From Paraglaciecola algarum (GTDB lineage Bacteria; Pseudomonadota; Gammaproteobacteria; Enterobacterales; Alteromonadaceae), in NCBI RefSeq assembly GCF_021532655.1, contig NZ_JAKGAS010000004.1, positions 248,001 through 312,000 of the forward strand: a DNA stretch of 64,000 bases, read 5' to 3'. The notes below the pieces were generated by a model, which made no database searches, had not been told where the DNA came from, and saw nothing but the letters and a program-made list of their open reading frames with translations. A program made the translations under genes and the position numbers. Positions 45,558 to 54,934 of the stretch are shown here, piece by piece. Each line of letters begins with the position of its first letter. Position 1 is the first letter of the stretch.

Positions 45558-46670
45558 TTAATCCATGTCGATTGAAACATTGGACAATGAACCAAGCGCA
45601 TTGCCTTCGTCTGAATCGAGTTTAATCATCAAACGTAAATCATTGGGTGAATCAGCATGATGGATCGCATGATCTAGGGTAATTTTGCCAGCTTTATATA
45701 ATTCATATAACGCCATGTCAAAACTCTGCATGCCCATTTCTTTACCTTTACGCATGGCTTCTTTTAAGCCGCCAATTTCGTTACGCTGAATTAAGTCAGT
45801 GACTAAAGGTGAATTTAGTAATATTTCAATGGCGGCTACTCGCCCCTTACCATCAGGAGTAGGTACTAATTGCTGAGCGACTATGGCTCGCATATTTAAG
45901 CTTAAATCAAAGCGCAATTTTTCATGTTGATCAGGAGGAGCCAAATGCATAATACGTTCAATAGCTTGGTTAGCGTTATTAGCGTGTAAAGTGGCCACGC
46001 ACAAATGCCCTGTATCGGCGAAAGACATAGCATATTCCATGGTTTCCATAGAACGGATCTCACCAATCAAAATCACATCAGGCGCTTGTCTTAAGGAGCT
46101 TTTAAGAGCATCGTCGAATGATTGCGTATCTATACCGACTTCTCTTTGGGTAACTACACAGTTACCGTGTTCGTGCACAAACTCAATGGGATCTTCAATG
46201 GTTAAAATATGTCCTCTTGAATTTTGATTTCTGTGACCCATCAAAGCGGCTAAAGACGTTGATTTACCTGTACCAGTGGCACCGACAAACAATAATAATC
46301 CTCGCTTAGACATGATCACGTCTTTAAGTACTTCAGGCAATCCTAATTCAGCCACTTGGGGAATTTGGGTGACAATGCGTCTAACCACCATGCCAGCCAT
46401 ATCTCGTTGCCAAAAAGCACTACAACGGAATCGACCAATATCTTCACGAGCAATGGCGAAGTTACACTCTTTTGTCTCTTCAAACTCTACTTTTTGTTTG
46501 TCGTTCATGGCATCGTGTACTAAATCCAGCGCATCTTCTTCAGTTAAACAGCTATCACCAATAGGTGTCATTTGACCATTTACTTTAGCGCTAACTGGAA
46601 ACCCCACTGTCACAAATAAGTCCGAAGCGCCTATATCTTGCATCGCTTCTAAATAAGGGCCGAGTTCCAT
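45558..46670 (-). CDS. pilU: Type IV pilus retraction ATPase PilU
   Basis: PilT-dependent accessory retraction motor, a hexameric secretion ATPase at the inner membrane. The 370-residue chain has Walker A GATGTGKSTS, Walker B LIGEIRSMETMEYAMSFADTGH with the His box, and the Asp box ILTIEDPIEFVHE. The first residues MELGPYLEAMQDIGASDLFVTVG match PilU, and the C-terminal extension relative to PilT ends NALGSLSNVSIDMD. It follows pilT by 24 nt, the normal pair. Confidence 0.95.
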   Translation of the reverse strand: MELGPYLEAMQDIGASDLFVTVGFPVSAKVNGQMTPIGDSCLTEEDALDLVHDAMNDKQKVEFEETKECNFAIAREDIGRFRCSAFWQRDMAGMVVRRIVTQIPQVAELGLPEVLKDVIMSKRGLLLFVGATGTGKSTSLAALMGHRNQNSRGHILTIEDPIEFVHEHGNCVVTQREVGIDTQSFDDALKSSLRQAPDVILIGEIRSMETMEYAMSFADTGHLCVATLHANNANQAIERIMHLAPPDQHEKLRFDLSLNMRAIVAQQLVPTPDGKGRVAAIEILLNSPLVTDLIQRNEIGGLKEAMRKGKEMGMQSFDMALYELYKAGKITLDHAIHHADSPNDLRLMIKLDSDEGNALGSLSNVSIDMD

Positions 46671-46694
46671 TAATTACTCCTTATGCTATTGGTA

Positions 46695-47738
46695 TTAAAA
46701 ACCTGCTGATGGTTTTTTATCGATAGATTTTGCTGCCGCATCTTGAGGCGAAATTAACCCTTCAGCGACTAATTTTTGCAAACATTGATCCATGGTTTGC
46801 ATACCATGTTGTTGACCGGTTTGGATAACAGAATACATTTGTGGCACTTTATCTTCTCGGATTAAGTTTCGAATAGCAGGGATACCTAGCATGATCTCAT
46901 GAGCGGCTACTCGACCACCACCGTTTTTCTTCAATAATGTTTGAGAAATAACCGCCCTTAATGACTCAGACAACATGGAACGTATCATAGATTTTTCTGC
47001 CGCTGGAAATACGTCTATTAATCTATCTATGGTTTTAGGTGCTGAGTTGGTGTGCAAAGTGCCAAATACTAAATGCCCTGTTTCTGCAGCAGATATAGCT
47101 AAGCGAATAGTTTCTAGATCCCGCAATTCACCTACCAATATAATATCTGGATCTTCCCGTAATGCCGAACGTAATGCATTATTAAAACTGTGGGTGTCTC
47201 TATGCACTTCTCTTTGGTTAAGCACGCACAATTTATTTTGATGCACGAATTCTATTGGATCTTCAATGGTTAAAATATGTTCACGTTTAGTACTGTTGAT
47301 ATGATCGATCATGGCCGCCAAAGTAGTACTTTTACCTGAGCCTGTCGCCCCTGTTACCAAGACTATGCCGGTGGGTTGATTAATAATATCTTTGAATATC
47401 TGCGGCGCACCTAAATCATCAAGACTCAAAATTTCACTGGGGATGGTTCTTAATACAGCAGCAGCTCCTCGGTTTTGTACAAATGCGTTAACCCTGAAGC
47501 GAGATAAGTCTTTTACTTCGAATGAAAAATCCGTTTCTAGGTTTTCCTCATACTCCTTGCGCTGCTTGTCATTCATAATTTCAAAAATTAAACTATGCAC
47601 TTCTTTATGTTCTAAAGCCGGTATGTTTAGCTTACGCATTTCTCCATCAACCCGAATGATGGGAGGTAATCCGGCAGAAAGATGTAAGTCTGAGGCTTTA
47701 TTTTGTACACTAAAGGCCAAAAGTTCGGTAATATCCAC
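46695..47738 (-). CDS. pilT: Type IV pilus retraction ATPase PilT
   Basis: Hexameric motor that depolymerises pili for twitching and DNA uptake. The 347-residue protein has Walker A GATGSGKSTT at 130-138, the Asp box LTIEDPIEFVHQNK, Walker B ILVGELRDLETIRLAISAAETGHLVFGTLHT, and the AIRNLIRE motif needed for retraction. Start is GTG at 47738 with GGAG 8 nt upstream. The order pilT-pilU, divergent from yggS with only 30 nt between, is conserved. Together with the minor pilins elsewhere in the window this indicates a working type IV pilus. Confidence 0.96.
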   Translation of the reverse strand: MDITELLAFSVQNKASDLHLSAGLPPIIRVDGEMRKLNIPALEHKEVHSLIFEIMNDKQRKEYEENLETDFSFEVKDLSRFRVNAFVQNRGAAAVLRTIPSEILSLDDLGAPQIFKDIINQPTGIVLVTGATGSGKSTTLAAMIDHINSTKREHILTIEDPIEFVHQNKLCVLNQREVHRDTHSFNNALRSALREDPDIILVGELRDLETIRLAISAAETGHLVFGTLHTNSAPKTIDRLIDVFPAAEKSMIRSMLSESLRAVISQTLLKKNGGGRVAAHEIMLGIPAIRNLIREDKVPQMYSVIQTGQQHGMQTMDQCLQKLVAEGLISPQDAAAKSIDKKPSAGF

Positions 47739-47768
47739 GCAAAATTCTCCGTATATTTTTGATGCAAT

Positions 47769-48452
47769 ATGGAAACAATAGCAGAACGACTAAAAAGCGC
47801 ACTCGCAACAATTAAGCAATCTACATTAAAAGCTAATCGTCCTTTAAATTCGGTGAAATTACTAGCCGTAAGTAAAACCAAACCGGTATCTGATATTGTC
47901 CAAGCGTATGAAGCTGGACAACGTTTGTTTGGTGAAAACTATGTACAAGAAGGTGTAGAGAAGGTATTGGCACTAAAATCTTATGACGATATAGAGTGGC
48001 ATTTTATTGGTCCTTTACAGTCGAATAAAACCCGTTTGGTAGCTGAACACTTTGATTGGATGCATACAGTTGATCGATTAAAAATAGCCCAACGCTTAAA
48101 TGATCAACGCAGTGCGCACAAATATTTGAATGTTTGCATTCAAGTCAATATCGATGACGATCAAAATAAATCAGGGGTATCACCAGATCAATTAGCACCG
48201 CTGGCTCTAGCGATTCAAAAAATGCCCAACCTAGTACTAAGGGGCTTAATGACAATCCCCACGGCCAACCAAGAAATATCAAAACAATTATCTAGCTTTG
48301 CTAAAATGGCTGAATTGTTTAACCAACTTAAAGCTGTCTATCCAAGCGTGGACACTTTATCTATGGGTATGTCTGGAGATATGCCGCAAGCTATAACTTG
48401 CGGCAGTACTATGGTTAGAATAGGTACTGGCATTTTTGGTCATCGAAAGTAG
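47769..48452 (+). CDS. yggS: PLP-homeostasis protein YggS/PipY
   Basis: A 227-residue single-domain TIM-barrel protein related to the N-terminal part of alanine racemase, which binds pyridoxal phosphate and keeps PLP and amino acid pools balanced. The PLP lysine is Lys36 in LLAVSKTKP. Other hallmarks are FGENYVQEGVEK, WHFIGPLQSNKTR, VNIDDDQNKSGV, LRGLMTIP and LSMGMSGDMPQAI with a final RIGTGIFG. It heads the yggS-proC-yggT-DUF4426 run. Its ribosome site is weak. Confidence 0.95.
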   Translation: METIAERLKSALATIKQSTLKANRPLNSVKLLAVSKTKPVSDIVQAYEAGQRLFGENYVQEGVEKVLALKSYDDIEWHFIGPLQSNKTRLVAEHFDWMHTVDRLKIAQRLNDQRSAHKYLNVCIQVNIDDDQNKSGVSPDQLAPLALAIQKMPNLVLRGLMTIPTANQEISKQLSSFAKMAELFNQLKAVYPSVDTLSMGMSGDMPQAITCGSTMVRIGTGIFGHRK

Positions 48453-48552
48453 CTAGTCCCAAATTAATGGCTGAAATAATGGCTAAGAAACGACTGGCTA
48501 CAAAACAATTCACAAACTTTACTTTTAAAATTTAACTTTAGGTAACACATCT

Positions 48553-49389
48553 ATGCAACACAGAAAAATTGGATTTATTGGCGCTGGTAACATGAGCAAA
48601 AGTATCATTAGTGGTTTAATCGCGAATGGATACCCAGCTGATTTAATCATGGCCAGTAATCCCTCAACTGGAAAACTTGATGTGTTACAGCAAAATTTTG
48701 CCATCCAAACCACCCAAGACAATAACCAAGCGACTGAATTTGCTGATGTCATTGTGTTAGCCGTAAAACCTCAACTTATGCAGCAAGTCTGTGCCGACTT
48801 GGCCAAACACGTAGATTTAACTAACAAATTATTTGTGTCTATTGCCGCGGGTATTCCTGCTGGAAGACTGCAACAAATGTTAAGTGGTTCTGCATCAGCA
48901 CAAGATATTGCAGTTATTCGTACTATGCCAAATACGCCTAGTGCTTTAGGTAAAGGTATGACAGGTTTATATGCGGCAGCCAATATCACTGCAGAGGATA
49001 AAACCTTTGCAGGCGATCTTATGTCACAGGTGGGGGAAATTGCCTGGGTAGAAAAAGAATCAATGATAGATGCAGTCATTGCCGCCGCAGGCAGCAGCCC
49101 AGCTTATTTCTTTTTGTTTTTAGAAGCGATGCAAAAAGAAGCTGAAAATTTAGGTTTTAATAAAAACACTGCGCGATTATTGGTTCAACAATCTATGTTA
49201 GGTGCGGCTGAAATGGTTTGTCACAATCCTAGCCTTGAATTAAGTGAGTTACGCACCCAAGTTACATCTAAAGGTGGCACTACGGCCAAGGCAATCGAGT
49301 CATTTCAACAACAAAATTTAGAGTCTGTGGTAGCAAATGCGATGCAAGCGGCAGTGAAACGCGCCCAAGAAATGGCAGAGCTGTTTTAG
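48553..49389 (+). CDS. proC: Pyrroline-5-carboxylate reductase
   Basis: Last step of proline synthesis: NAD(P)H-dependent reduction of pyrroline-5-carboxylate. The 278-residue chain has the Rossmann motif IGFIGAGNMSKSIISGL at the N-terminus, VKPQLM, RTMPNTPSALGKGMTG, and the C-terminal signature SSPAYFFLFLEAMQKEAENLGF with TSKGGTTAKAIESF. It ends MAELF. Length fits (E. coli 269). It lies about 100 nt after yggS, the conserved neighbour. Confidence 0.96.
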   Translation: MQHRKIGFIGAGNMSKSIISGLIANGYPADLIMASNPSTGKLDVLQQNFAIQTTQDNNQATEFADVIVLAVKPQLMQQVCADLAKHVDLTNKLFVSIAAGIPAGRLQQMLSGSASAQDIAVIRTMPNTPSALGKGMTGLYAAANITAEDKTFAGDLMSQVGEIAWVEKESMIDAVIAAAGSSPAYFFLFLEAMQKEAENLGFNKNTARLLVQQSMLGAAEMVCHNPSLELSELRTQVTSKGGTTAKAIESFQQQNLESVVANAMQAAVKRAQEMAELF

Positions 49390-49491
49390 GGGCACGTTTA
49401 AACAAAAGGCTTTAGACGGCAGGTTTTAAACGATAAGCTTTAAATAAAAAATTTTTAGACATCCTTATGTTAATTTAGGAACATATACTTT

Positions 49492-50034
49492 ATGAGTTCA
49501 GTACAATTTTTAATTGGCACACTTTTCGACTTATACCTTATGGTAGTGTTGTTACGCTTATGGTTACAGTTTGCTAGAGCTGATTTTTACAATCCATTTA
49601 GCCAATTTGTGGTAAAAGCCACCCATCCGTTGGTTGCCCCTATGCGCAGACTCTTGCCCTCAATTGGCCGCTTAGATACTGCAACCTTAGTCTTGGCTCT
49701 GTTAGTTGCTGGACTAAAAATAGTGGTGTTGAATCTAGTGGTTCACGGTGTGGGGGTTAACCCGCTTTCTCTACTAATTATATCTGCTGTCATTGTATTC
49801 AAAGAGGCGCTTACCTTAGTAATGTACGTATTAATTTTGCGAGCCATAATGAGCTGGGTAAGCCAAGGGCGTAATCCTATGGAATTAGTATTGGCTCAAC
49901 TAACAGAGCCGATGTTAGCGCCTATTCGCCGCAGAATGCCCGATTTAGGCGGATTAGATTTATCTGTGATGGTCGTCATTTTACTTTTATTATTTATTCA
50001 AAAATTATTAGGTGATCTTTTTGGTATTTTCTAA
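49492..50034 (+). CDS. yggT: YggT family membrane protein
   Basis: A 180-residue inner-membrane protein with two copies of the YggT (CcmB-like, PF02325) unit. The first has LYLMVVLLRLWLQFARADFYNPFSQFVVKATHPLVAPMRRLLPSIG and the second has ILRAIMSWVSQGRNPMELVLAQLTEPMLAPIRRRMPDLGGLDLS. Four or five hydrophobic helices are visible. The exact job is unknown; the family has been linked to osmotic tolerance and, in some bacteria, cell-envelope or division functions. AGGAAC precedes the ATG. It is translated with slight overlap into the next gene. Confidence 0.92.
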   Translation: MSSVQFLIGTLFDLYLMVVLLRLWLQFARADFYNPFSQFVVKATHPLVAPMRRLLPSIGRLDTATLVLALLVAGLKIVVLNLVVHGVGVNPLSLLIISAVIVFKEALTLVMYVLILRAIMSWVSQGRNPMELVLAQLTEPMLAPIRRRMPDLGGLDLSVMVVILLLLFIQKLLGDLFGIF

Positions 50035-50464
50035 GCAAAAACATGTCATTTTAGTGGCGTTATTTATAGCGAGTTTATTTATAACACTCCCTGTAAAGGC
50101 TGAACAAAAAGTCAGTTTGGCCCATTGGGACGTACATTATATCGCATTTAATAGCACATTTTTGACTCCAGAAATTGCTAAGCAGTATGGCATTCTACGT
50201 AGTAAATTTAACGGTGTAATCAACATCTCAATACTAGATAAACAAGACCAATCAGCACAAGAAGCAGTATTAACCGGAACAGCCAAAAATTTACTAGGCG
50301 TAGTTAAAAAGTTATCTTTTAAACAAGTCCAAGAAGGCCAAGCTATCTATTATTTGGCCGTGTTACCTTTTAGTGACCAAGAACAATATCGTATTTCTGT
50401 GGATATTAATGATGGAAAAATCAATAAAACGCTAAAGTTTCAGCACAAATTCTATGCAGAATAA
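50021..50464 (+). CDS. DUF4426 secreted protein
   Basis: A 147-residue exported protein overlapping the end of yggT by 14 nt. The chosen start is TTG at 50021, since AGGTGA lies 5 nt upstream; a GTG three codons earlier is too near that site. The signal peptide HVILVALFIASLFITLPVKAEQ is followed by VHYIAFNSTFLTPEIAKQYGI, a hallmark of DUF4426, and the C-terminal part has a beta-rich FQHKFYAE ending. Members follow yggT in many gammaproteobacteria. The function is unknown. Confidence 0.85.
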   Translation: MVFSKQKHVILVALFIASLFITLPVKAEQKVSLAHWDVHYIAFNSTFLTPEIAKQYGILRSKFNGVINISILDKQDQSAQEAVLTGTAKNLLGVVKKLSFKQVQEGQAIYYLAVLPFSDQEQYRISVDINDGKINKTLKFQHKFYAE

Positions 50465-50492
50465 TTCAAACATTGCCACCAGTCCTATGGTC

Positions 50493-50788
50493 ATACCATT
50501 CCATCTTAATATGTGATCACTCAGAGTGCATCTAGCGGATTTTGATTTAGGCGTCGCTATGCAGTAATGGTTGTTCACTTTCAAATAGCGAGAACCTGCT
50601 CTTTTTAAAAAGATAGGCGCAAAAACCGCTGGGGCATTCCTTTCTGGCGAGTTTTAAAGCGCTTACACTGCGTTGCATGACTTTAAAAGAGCACTAGCTG
50701 CCTTTTAATAAAGAACTGTCAATCATGCGCCTTGTTTAAGCTCTTTTAAACGCTCACTGAGTGACTACATATTAAGATGGAATGGTAT
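50493..50788. repeat. 296-bp repeat with inverted ends (copy 2)
   Basis: Same length and same 21-bp perfect inverted ends (ATACCATTCCATCTTAATATG) as the element at 9492-9787, in the same orientation and about 92 percent identical by eye with two compensating single-base indels. Here the inverted match extends to 30 of 32 positions including TCACTCAG. It fills most of the gap between the DUF4426 gene and the binding-protein gene. Confidence 0.85.
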
Positions 50789-50897
50789 TACAAACAGACA
50801 CTTTTAAACCAAGTTAAATGACAGTGTAAATTATTGCACTAGCTAACATCCTATTCTAAGGTTAAGCTAGATTTATACTGAAGTATTAGGTGGTAAA

Positions 50898-52193
50898 ATG
50901 AAGGGAAACAATCAAAATTCCAGCCAAATAACAAATACAAACCGACGTACAGCTATGAAAACCATAGCTCAAGCAGTTGTTGGCACAACAGCAATCATTC
51001 ACGCTCCTTACGTATTTGCAAAAAAACGTGTAAAACTCAAAGTGTTAGGCACCCATGTTACCTTGCAACAAGAACTGAAGCAGCAAGCCATGGAAGATCT
51101 TGGTATCGACCTTATCTATGAAGCAAAAGGTAGTGCTGCAGTATTACAAAAAGCCACTGTTAACCCGCAAGCTTTTGATTTATATGAACAGTGGTCAAAT
51201 AGTATTCGGCCGCTATGGTCCTCTGGTTCAATTCAACCTATTGATAAAAAGCGCTTAACTTATTGGGATGAAATCAATCCTCTAAGCAAAACAGGTAAAG
51301 TCAGTACCGAAGCTAAGGTTGGCGCAGGTGACGCACCTTATAAAATTTTACACATTCAAAAAGATGGTCAATTAGGCGTAAACCATACAGATCAACTTAG
51401 TTTTTTACCTTATGTACACAATGTTGATTCATTCGGTTACAACACCAATTTCATTCCCAAAGGAATAGCCTACGAAACAGAAAGTTGGGGCTGGCTGCTT
51501 GATCCAAAATACGCGGGGAAAGTGGGCATAGTTAATGCTCCAACTATTGGTATATTTGACTTAGCCTTAGCCGCACAAGCACAAGGTTTAGTTGAGTTCG
51601 CCGATATCGGAAATTTAACTAAGCCTGAAATAGACAAGTTATTTGCGCTTCTTATTACACTTAAAAACCAAAAGCATTTTAGTGGTTTTTGGAACTCTGT
51701 ACCTGAATCAATTGACTTTATGCGCACTGGAAGAGTGGTCATAGAAAGTATGTTTTCTCCTGCGGTGGCGACGTTAAATGGTAAAGGAGTTCCGGTTACT
51801 TATGCAGCCCCCAAAGAGGGATATAGAGGATGGCATGGGGTAATGTGTTTATCTGCAGCGTCATTAGGCCAAAATAGAGATGCTGCCTATGAATATATGA
51901 ATTGGTGGTTATCTGGTTGGCCTGGCGCATTTATCGCAAAACAAGGATATTATATTTCTAACCCTCAACGTTCAGCTAAATTTATGCAGCAAGCTGAATG
52001 GGATTTTTGGTACGAAGGCAAAGCAGCCTCCCAAGACTTAACCGGCACGGATGGAAAACTATCGGTTAAAAAGGGAGAAGTACGAACCGGAGGAAGTTAT
52101 ATTAAACGTTTTAGCAATGTGGCAGTATGGAACACTGCGATGCCAACCTATGATTACAGCTTACAAAAGTGGTATGAGTTTATTAGCTCTTAA
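50898..52193 (+). CDS. Periplasmic binding protein, ABC type (PotD-like), probable sensor partner
   Basis: A 431-residue exported binding protein of the extracellular solute-binding family 1 / spermidine-putrescine type. The N-terminus TNRRTAMKTIAQAVVGTTAIIHAPYVFA looks like a Tat-type signal with an RR pair. The mature protein starts KKRVKLKVLGTHVTLQQELKQQAMEDLGID and contains YVHNVDSFGYNTNFI, WGWLLDPKYAGKVGIV and YEYMNWWLSGWPGAFIAKQGYY, typical of PotD-like folds. No ABC permease or ATPase gene is nearby. Instead, a hybrid histidine kinase starts 14 nt downstream, so this protein more likely presents a ligand to the kinase than feeds a transporter. AGGTGG lies 5 nt before the ATG. The ligand is unknown. 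Confidence 0.82.
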   Translation: MKGNNQNSSQITNTNRRTAMKTIAQAVVGTTAIIHAPYVFAKKRVKLKVLGTHVTLQQELKQQAMEDLGIDLIYEAKGSAAVLQKATVNPQAFDLYEQWSNSIRPLWSSGSIQPIDKKRLTYWDEINPLSKTGKVSTEAKVGAGDAPYKILHIQKDGQLGVNHTDQLSFLPYVHNVDSFGYNTNFIPKGIAYETESWGWLLDPKYAGKVGIVNAPTIGIFDLALAAQAQGLVEFADIGNLTKPEIDKLFALLITLKNQKHFSGFWNSVPESIDFMRTGRVVIESMFSPAVATLNGKGVPVTYAAPKEGYRGWHGVMCLSAASLGQNRDAAYEYMNWWLSGWPGAFIAKQGYYISNPQRSAKFMQQAEWDFWYEGKAASQDLTGTDGKLSVKKGEVRTGGSYIKRFSNVAVWNTAMPTYDYSLQKWYEFISS

Positions 52194-52207
52194 CAAAAAG
52201 GTCTGAC

Positions 52208-54898
52208 GTGCTTAAATCGATTAAAGCTCAAATATTATTTGTCTCAGTTGTATTGATAATTCTGTTGTTATCTCAGGTATTTTTATCTCGTACTATTAGC
52301 TCAAACTTTATGAATAGTCTAGATTTGACCCAAGAAGCCGTTCAAAAAGTTAGCTTAGTGCGCGAGCTAGAAAGAGACGTTATAGACTTACAACGTAATG
52401 TGCTCATTTATAAAGAGTCAGCCAGTGAATCTGCCATAAATCGCTTCAATTCACTGATGAAAGATAATAAAGAAAACCTTCAAAAGTTAGAAGCTCTCAC
52501 CAACCAAAATTCCAATAGTCATGTATATCATGATTATATTTCTAGAATGCGTTCACACCTTAATGAATATGATGAAAACTTTGGTAATGTAGTTTTGGGT
52601 AGAACCAAACGTCAATATATCTATAGGATAGGTGTGTTGGCCGAACTTGAGTCTATGTTTAGCGACTTAGATATAAAAAATTCAGTTAGTAGATCGTCCG
52701 CCATGAAGCAAGCTCAATTCCATGTGGCTAGAGCTCAAAACTTTTTACTACAATACCTTTCAACCCCTGAGCAAGAACTAGTCTCTTCCTTTCAACAACA
52801 ATTAACTAATGCCAAACAAATTGTACAAAGAGAATTAGTGCATAATGAAAGCTTACAAACTGATATAGACAAACTGGTAGAAATAGAAAATGACTTTTTG
52901 CAGTTAGCGCAAATCACACGCGGTTACTTATTTTTAGTGAATGTGGTGATGGCCGGCTCAGCCAATGAGTTTTTATTTTTAGCAAGAGAACTCAATCGTT
53001 TGGTTACCGAAAACCTAACCGAAACCAACCTAAATGTTAAACAGTCGGTAGAAAAAACCCAAACCAGTAGTGATATCTTTTCATTTTTCGGAATACTGTT
53101 AGCTATTGGTACCGCATTGTTTTTGGTTTACCGAATAATGGTTCCTATTAAAAACATCACAGATGTATTTCAAAAATTGGCTAAAGGAGAAGATATTGAG
53201 TCACTGATTGGATTAGATCGCAAAGACGAAATTGGCCAATTGACAAAAGCGGCGTCAGTTTTCCATGAGAAAAACAAACAAACCACAGTGCTACTCAAAG
53301 AGTCTCAAACCTTAAACGCCACGCAAGAAGCACTAAACCAACAACTCGTCATCTCAAACAAAGAAGCGGAACAAGCCACAGCTTCTAAAAGTATGTTTCT
53401 GGCAAATATGAGCCATGAAATCCGTACACCCATGAACGGTATTATTGGTTTATTGGATATTGTTTTACGCAGTGATTTAACTGATTACCAAAGAGATAAG
53501 TTAGACAAGGTTGCCTATTCCGGCAAAATATTACTCAGTTTAATCAATGATATATTGGACTTTTCTAAAATAGAAGCCGGTAAGCTAGATATAGAAAATG
53601 TCGATTTTTCAATTGATTCAGTATTGGCAAATGTATTAGCCAATATATCGACAAAAGCCAAAGAGAAAAATTTAAACGTTCGCTTTAACGTTGCGCCCGA
53701 CATTCCCACAAGATTCATTGGCGACCCATTAAGAATTACCCAAGTGTTACTTAACTTATCCAGTAATGCCGCTAAATTTACTTCCAATGGTTCAGTCGTG
53801 TTTAACGTAAATTGTGCCGACACCAATAATAAAGACGTCAAAAATTTAACCATAGAGGTAATCGACTCTGGAATAGGCATGACAAAAACCCAAGCCAATA
53901 AAGTATTTGAGTCCTTTACTCAAGCCGATGGCTCTACTAGTCGAAACTTCGGTGGAACAGGATTAGGCCTATCAATTGTCAAACACTTAGTGAGCTTAAT
54001 GGAGGGAACTATTTCGGTTCAATCTGAGGCGGGTAAAGGCAGCAAATTTACCGTTACTTTTATATTGAAAGTAGGTCAAAAAGCTCAACATATAATGCCA
54101 GAACTGAATGTACCTAATGGCAAGTTATTTTACTTTAGTCAAGGTCGAAATGGCTTGTTAGCCAACCAATATATAGACAAAATTAAGTTTGATTATCATC
54201 ACTTACCTGTCAGTCAAATAGAGTCTACCGCACATATGATTAGTAGCAAAGATGCAGTAATTATAGATGTGGGTGAGTTACCAGACTATAAAACATTGCA
54301 TGCTATGCTTGAACAAATCACCTCAAAAACCCAACAAATTGGCTTTATCACTAATTCTCAACCAAGTAACTTACCAGAGCAATTAACATCTATGTGGCCA
54401 GCAAAATGTTTAGCTCATCCTTTTTTACCCCAACAGGTCACCCAGTTTATTCTTGGGCTATTTGGAACCGAGTTCCCCGACATAGATACTGATGAATTAA
54501 ATCCTAAATCTAATAAACAAACACTCTACCGAGGTCACGTTTTATTAGTGGAGGACAACCTCATCAATCAAGCCGTTGCTGGAGAGATGCTTAAGTTGTT
54601 AGGTTTAACCTTTGATTTAGCCGAAGACGGCCATCAAGCTGTAACCAAAATCAGCAACTCAGCACACTATGATTTGGTACTAATGGATATTCAGATGCCG
54701 TTAATGGATGGTTATCAAGCAACACAAGAAATCAGAAAATTAGGCCACAATGAGTTAATTATATGTGGCCTATCGGCGAATGCCATGAGAGAAGATTTTA
54801 CCAAAGCGAAAAGTATTGGCATGAACGACTACATCACCAAACCCATAAAACAAAAAGCTTTAGAAGCCTTAATTAGCAAGTATCTACCTGCATATTAA
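52208..54898 (+). CDS. Hybrid sensor histidine kinase
   Basis: An 896-residue inner-membrane kinase. Start is GTG with AAGG 7 nt upstream. The first membrane helix is about residues 8-26, a helical periplasmic sensor part of about 260 residues follows, and the second helix is about 293-312. A HAMP region comes next. The HisKA motif SMFLANMSHEIRTPMNG places the phosphorylated histidine at 403. The ATPase domain has NLSSNAAKF, DSGIGM and GGTGLGLSI. A degenerate receiver-like stretch may lie near 640-750. The C-terminal receiver has DLVLMDIQMPLMDG with aspartate 827. No HPt domain or output regulator is adjacent. The upstream binding protein is probably its ligand-presenting partner. Confidence 0.92.
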   Translation: MLKSIKAQILFVSVVLIILLLSQVFLSRTISSNFMNSLDLTQEAVQKVSLVRELERDVIDLQRNVLIYKESASESAINRFNSLMKDNKENLQKLEALTNQNSNSHVYHDYISRMRSHLNEYDENFGNVVLGRTKRQYIYRIGVLAELESMFSDLDIKNSVSRSSAMKQAQFHVARAQNFLLQYLSTPEQELVSSFQQQLTNAKQIVQRELVHNESLQTDIDKLVEIENDFLQLAQITRGYLFLVNVVMAGSANEFLFLARELNRLVTENLTETNLNVKQSVEKTQTSSDIFSFFGILLAIGTALFLVYRIMVPIKNITDVFQKLAKGEDIESLIGLDRKDEIGQLTKAASVFHEKNKQTTVLLKESQTLNATQEALNQQLVISNKEAEQATASKSMFLANMSHEIRTPMNGIIGLLDIVLRSDLTDYQRDKLDKVAYSGKILLSLINDILDFSKIEAGKLDIENVDFSIDSVLANVLANISTKAKEKNLNVRFNVAPDIPTRFIGDPLRITQVLLNLSSNAAKFTSNGSVVFNVNCADTNNKDVKNLTIEVIDSGIGMTKTQANKVFESFTQADGSTSRNFGGTGLGLSIVKHLVSLMEGTISVQSEAGKGSKFTVTFILKVGQKAQHIMPELNVPNGKLFYFSQGRNGLLANQYIDKIKFDYHHLPVSQIESTAHMISSKDAVIIDVGELPDYKTLHAMLEQITSKTQQIGFITNSQPSNLPEQLTSMWPAKCLAHPFLPQQVTQFILGLFGTEFPDIDTDELNPKSNKQTLYRGHVLLVEDNLINQAVAGEMLKLLGLTFDLAEDGHQAVTKISNSAHYDLVLMDIQMPLMDGYQATQEIRKLGHNELIICGLSANAMREDFTKAKSIGMNDYITKPIKQKALEALISKYLPAY

Positions 54899-54934
54899 CG
54901 GATGCGAGAAGGTAGTCTTCTAGCTACATTAAAC

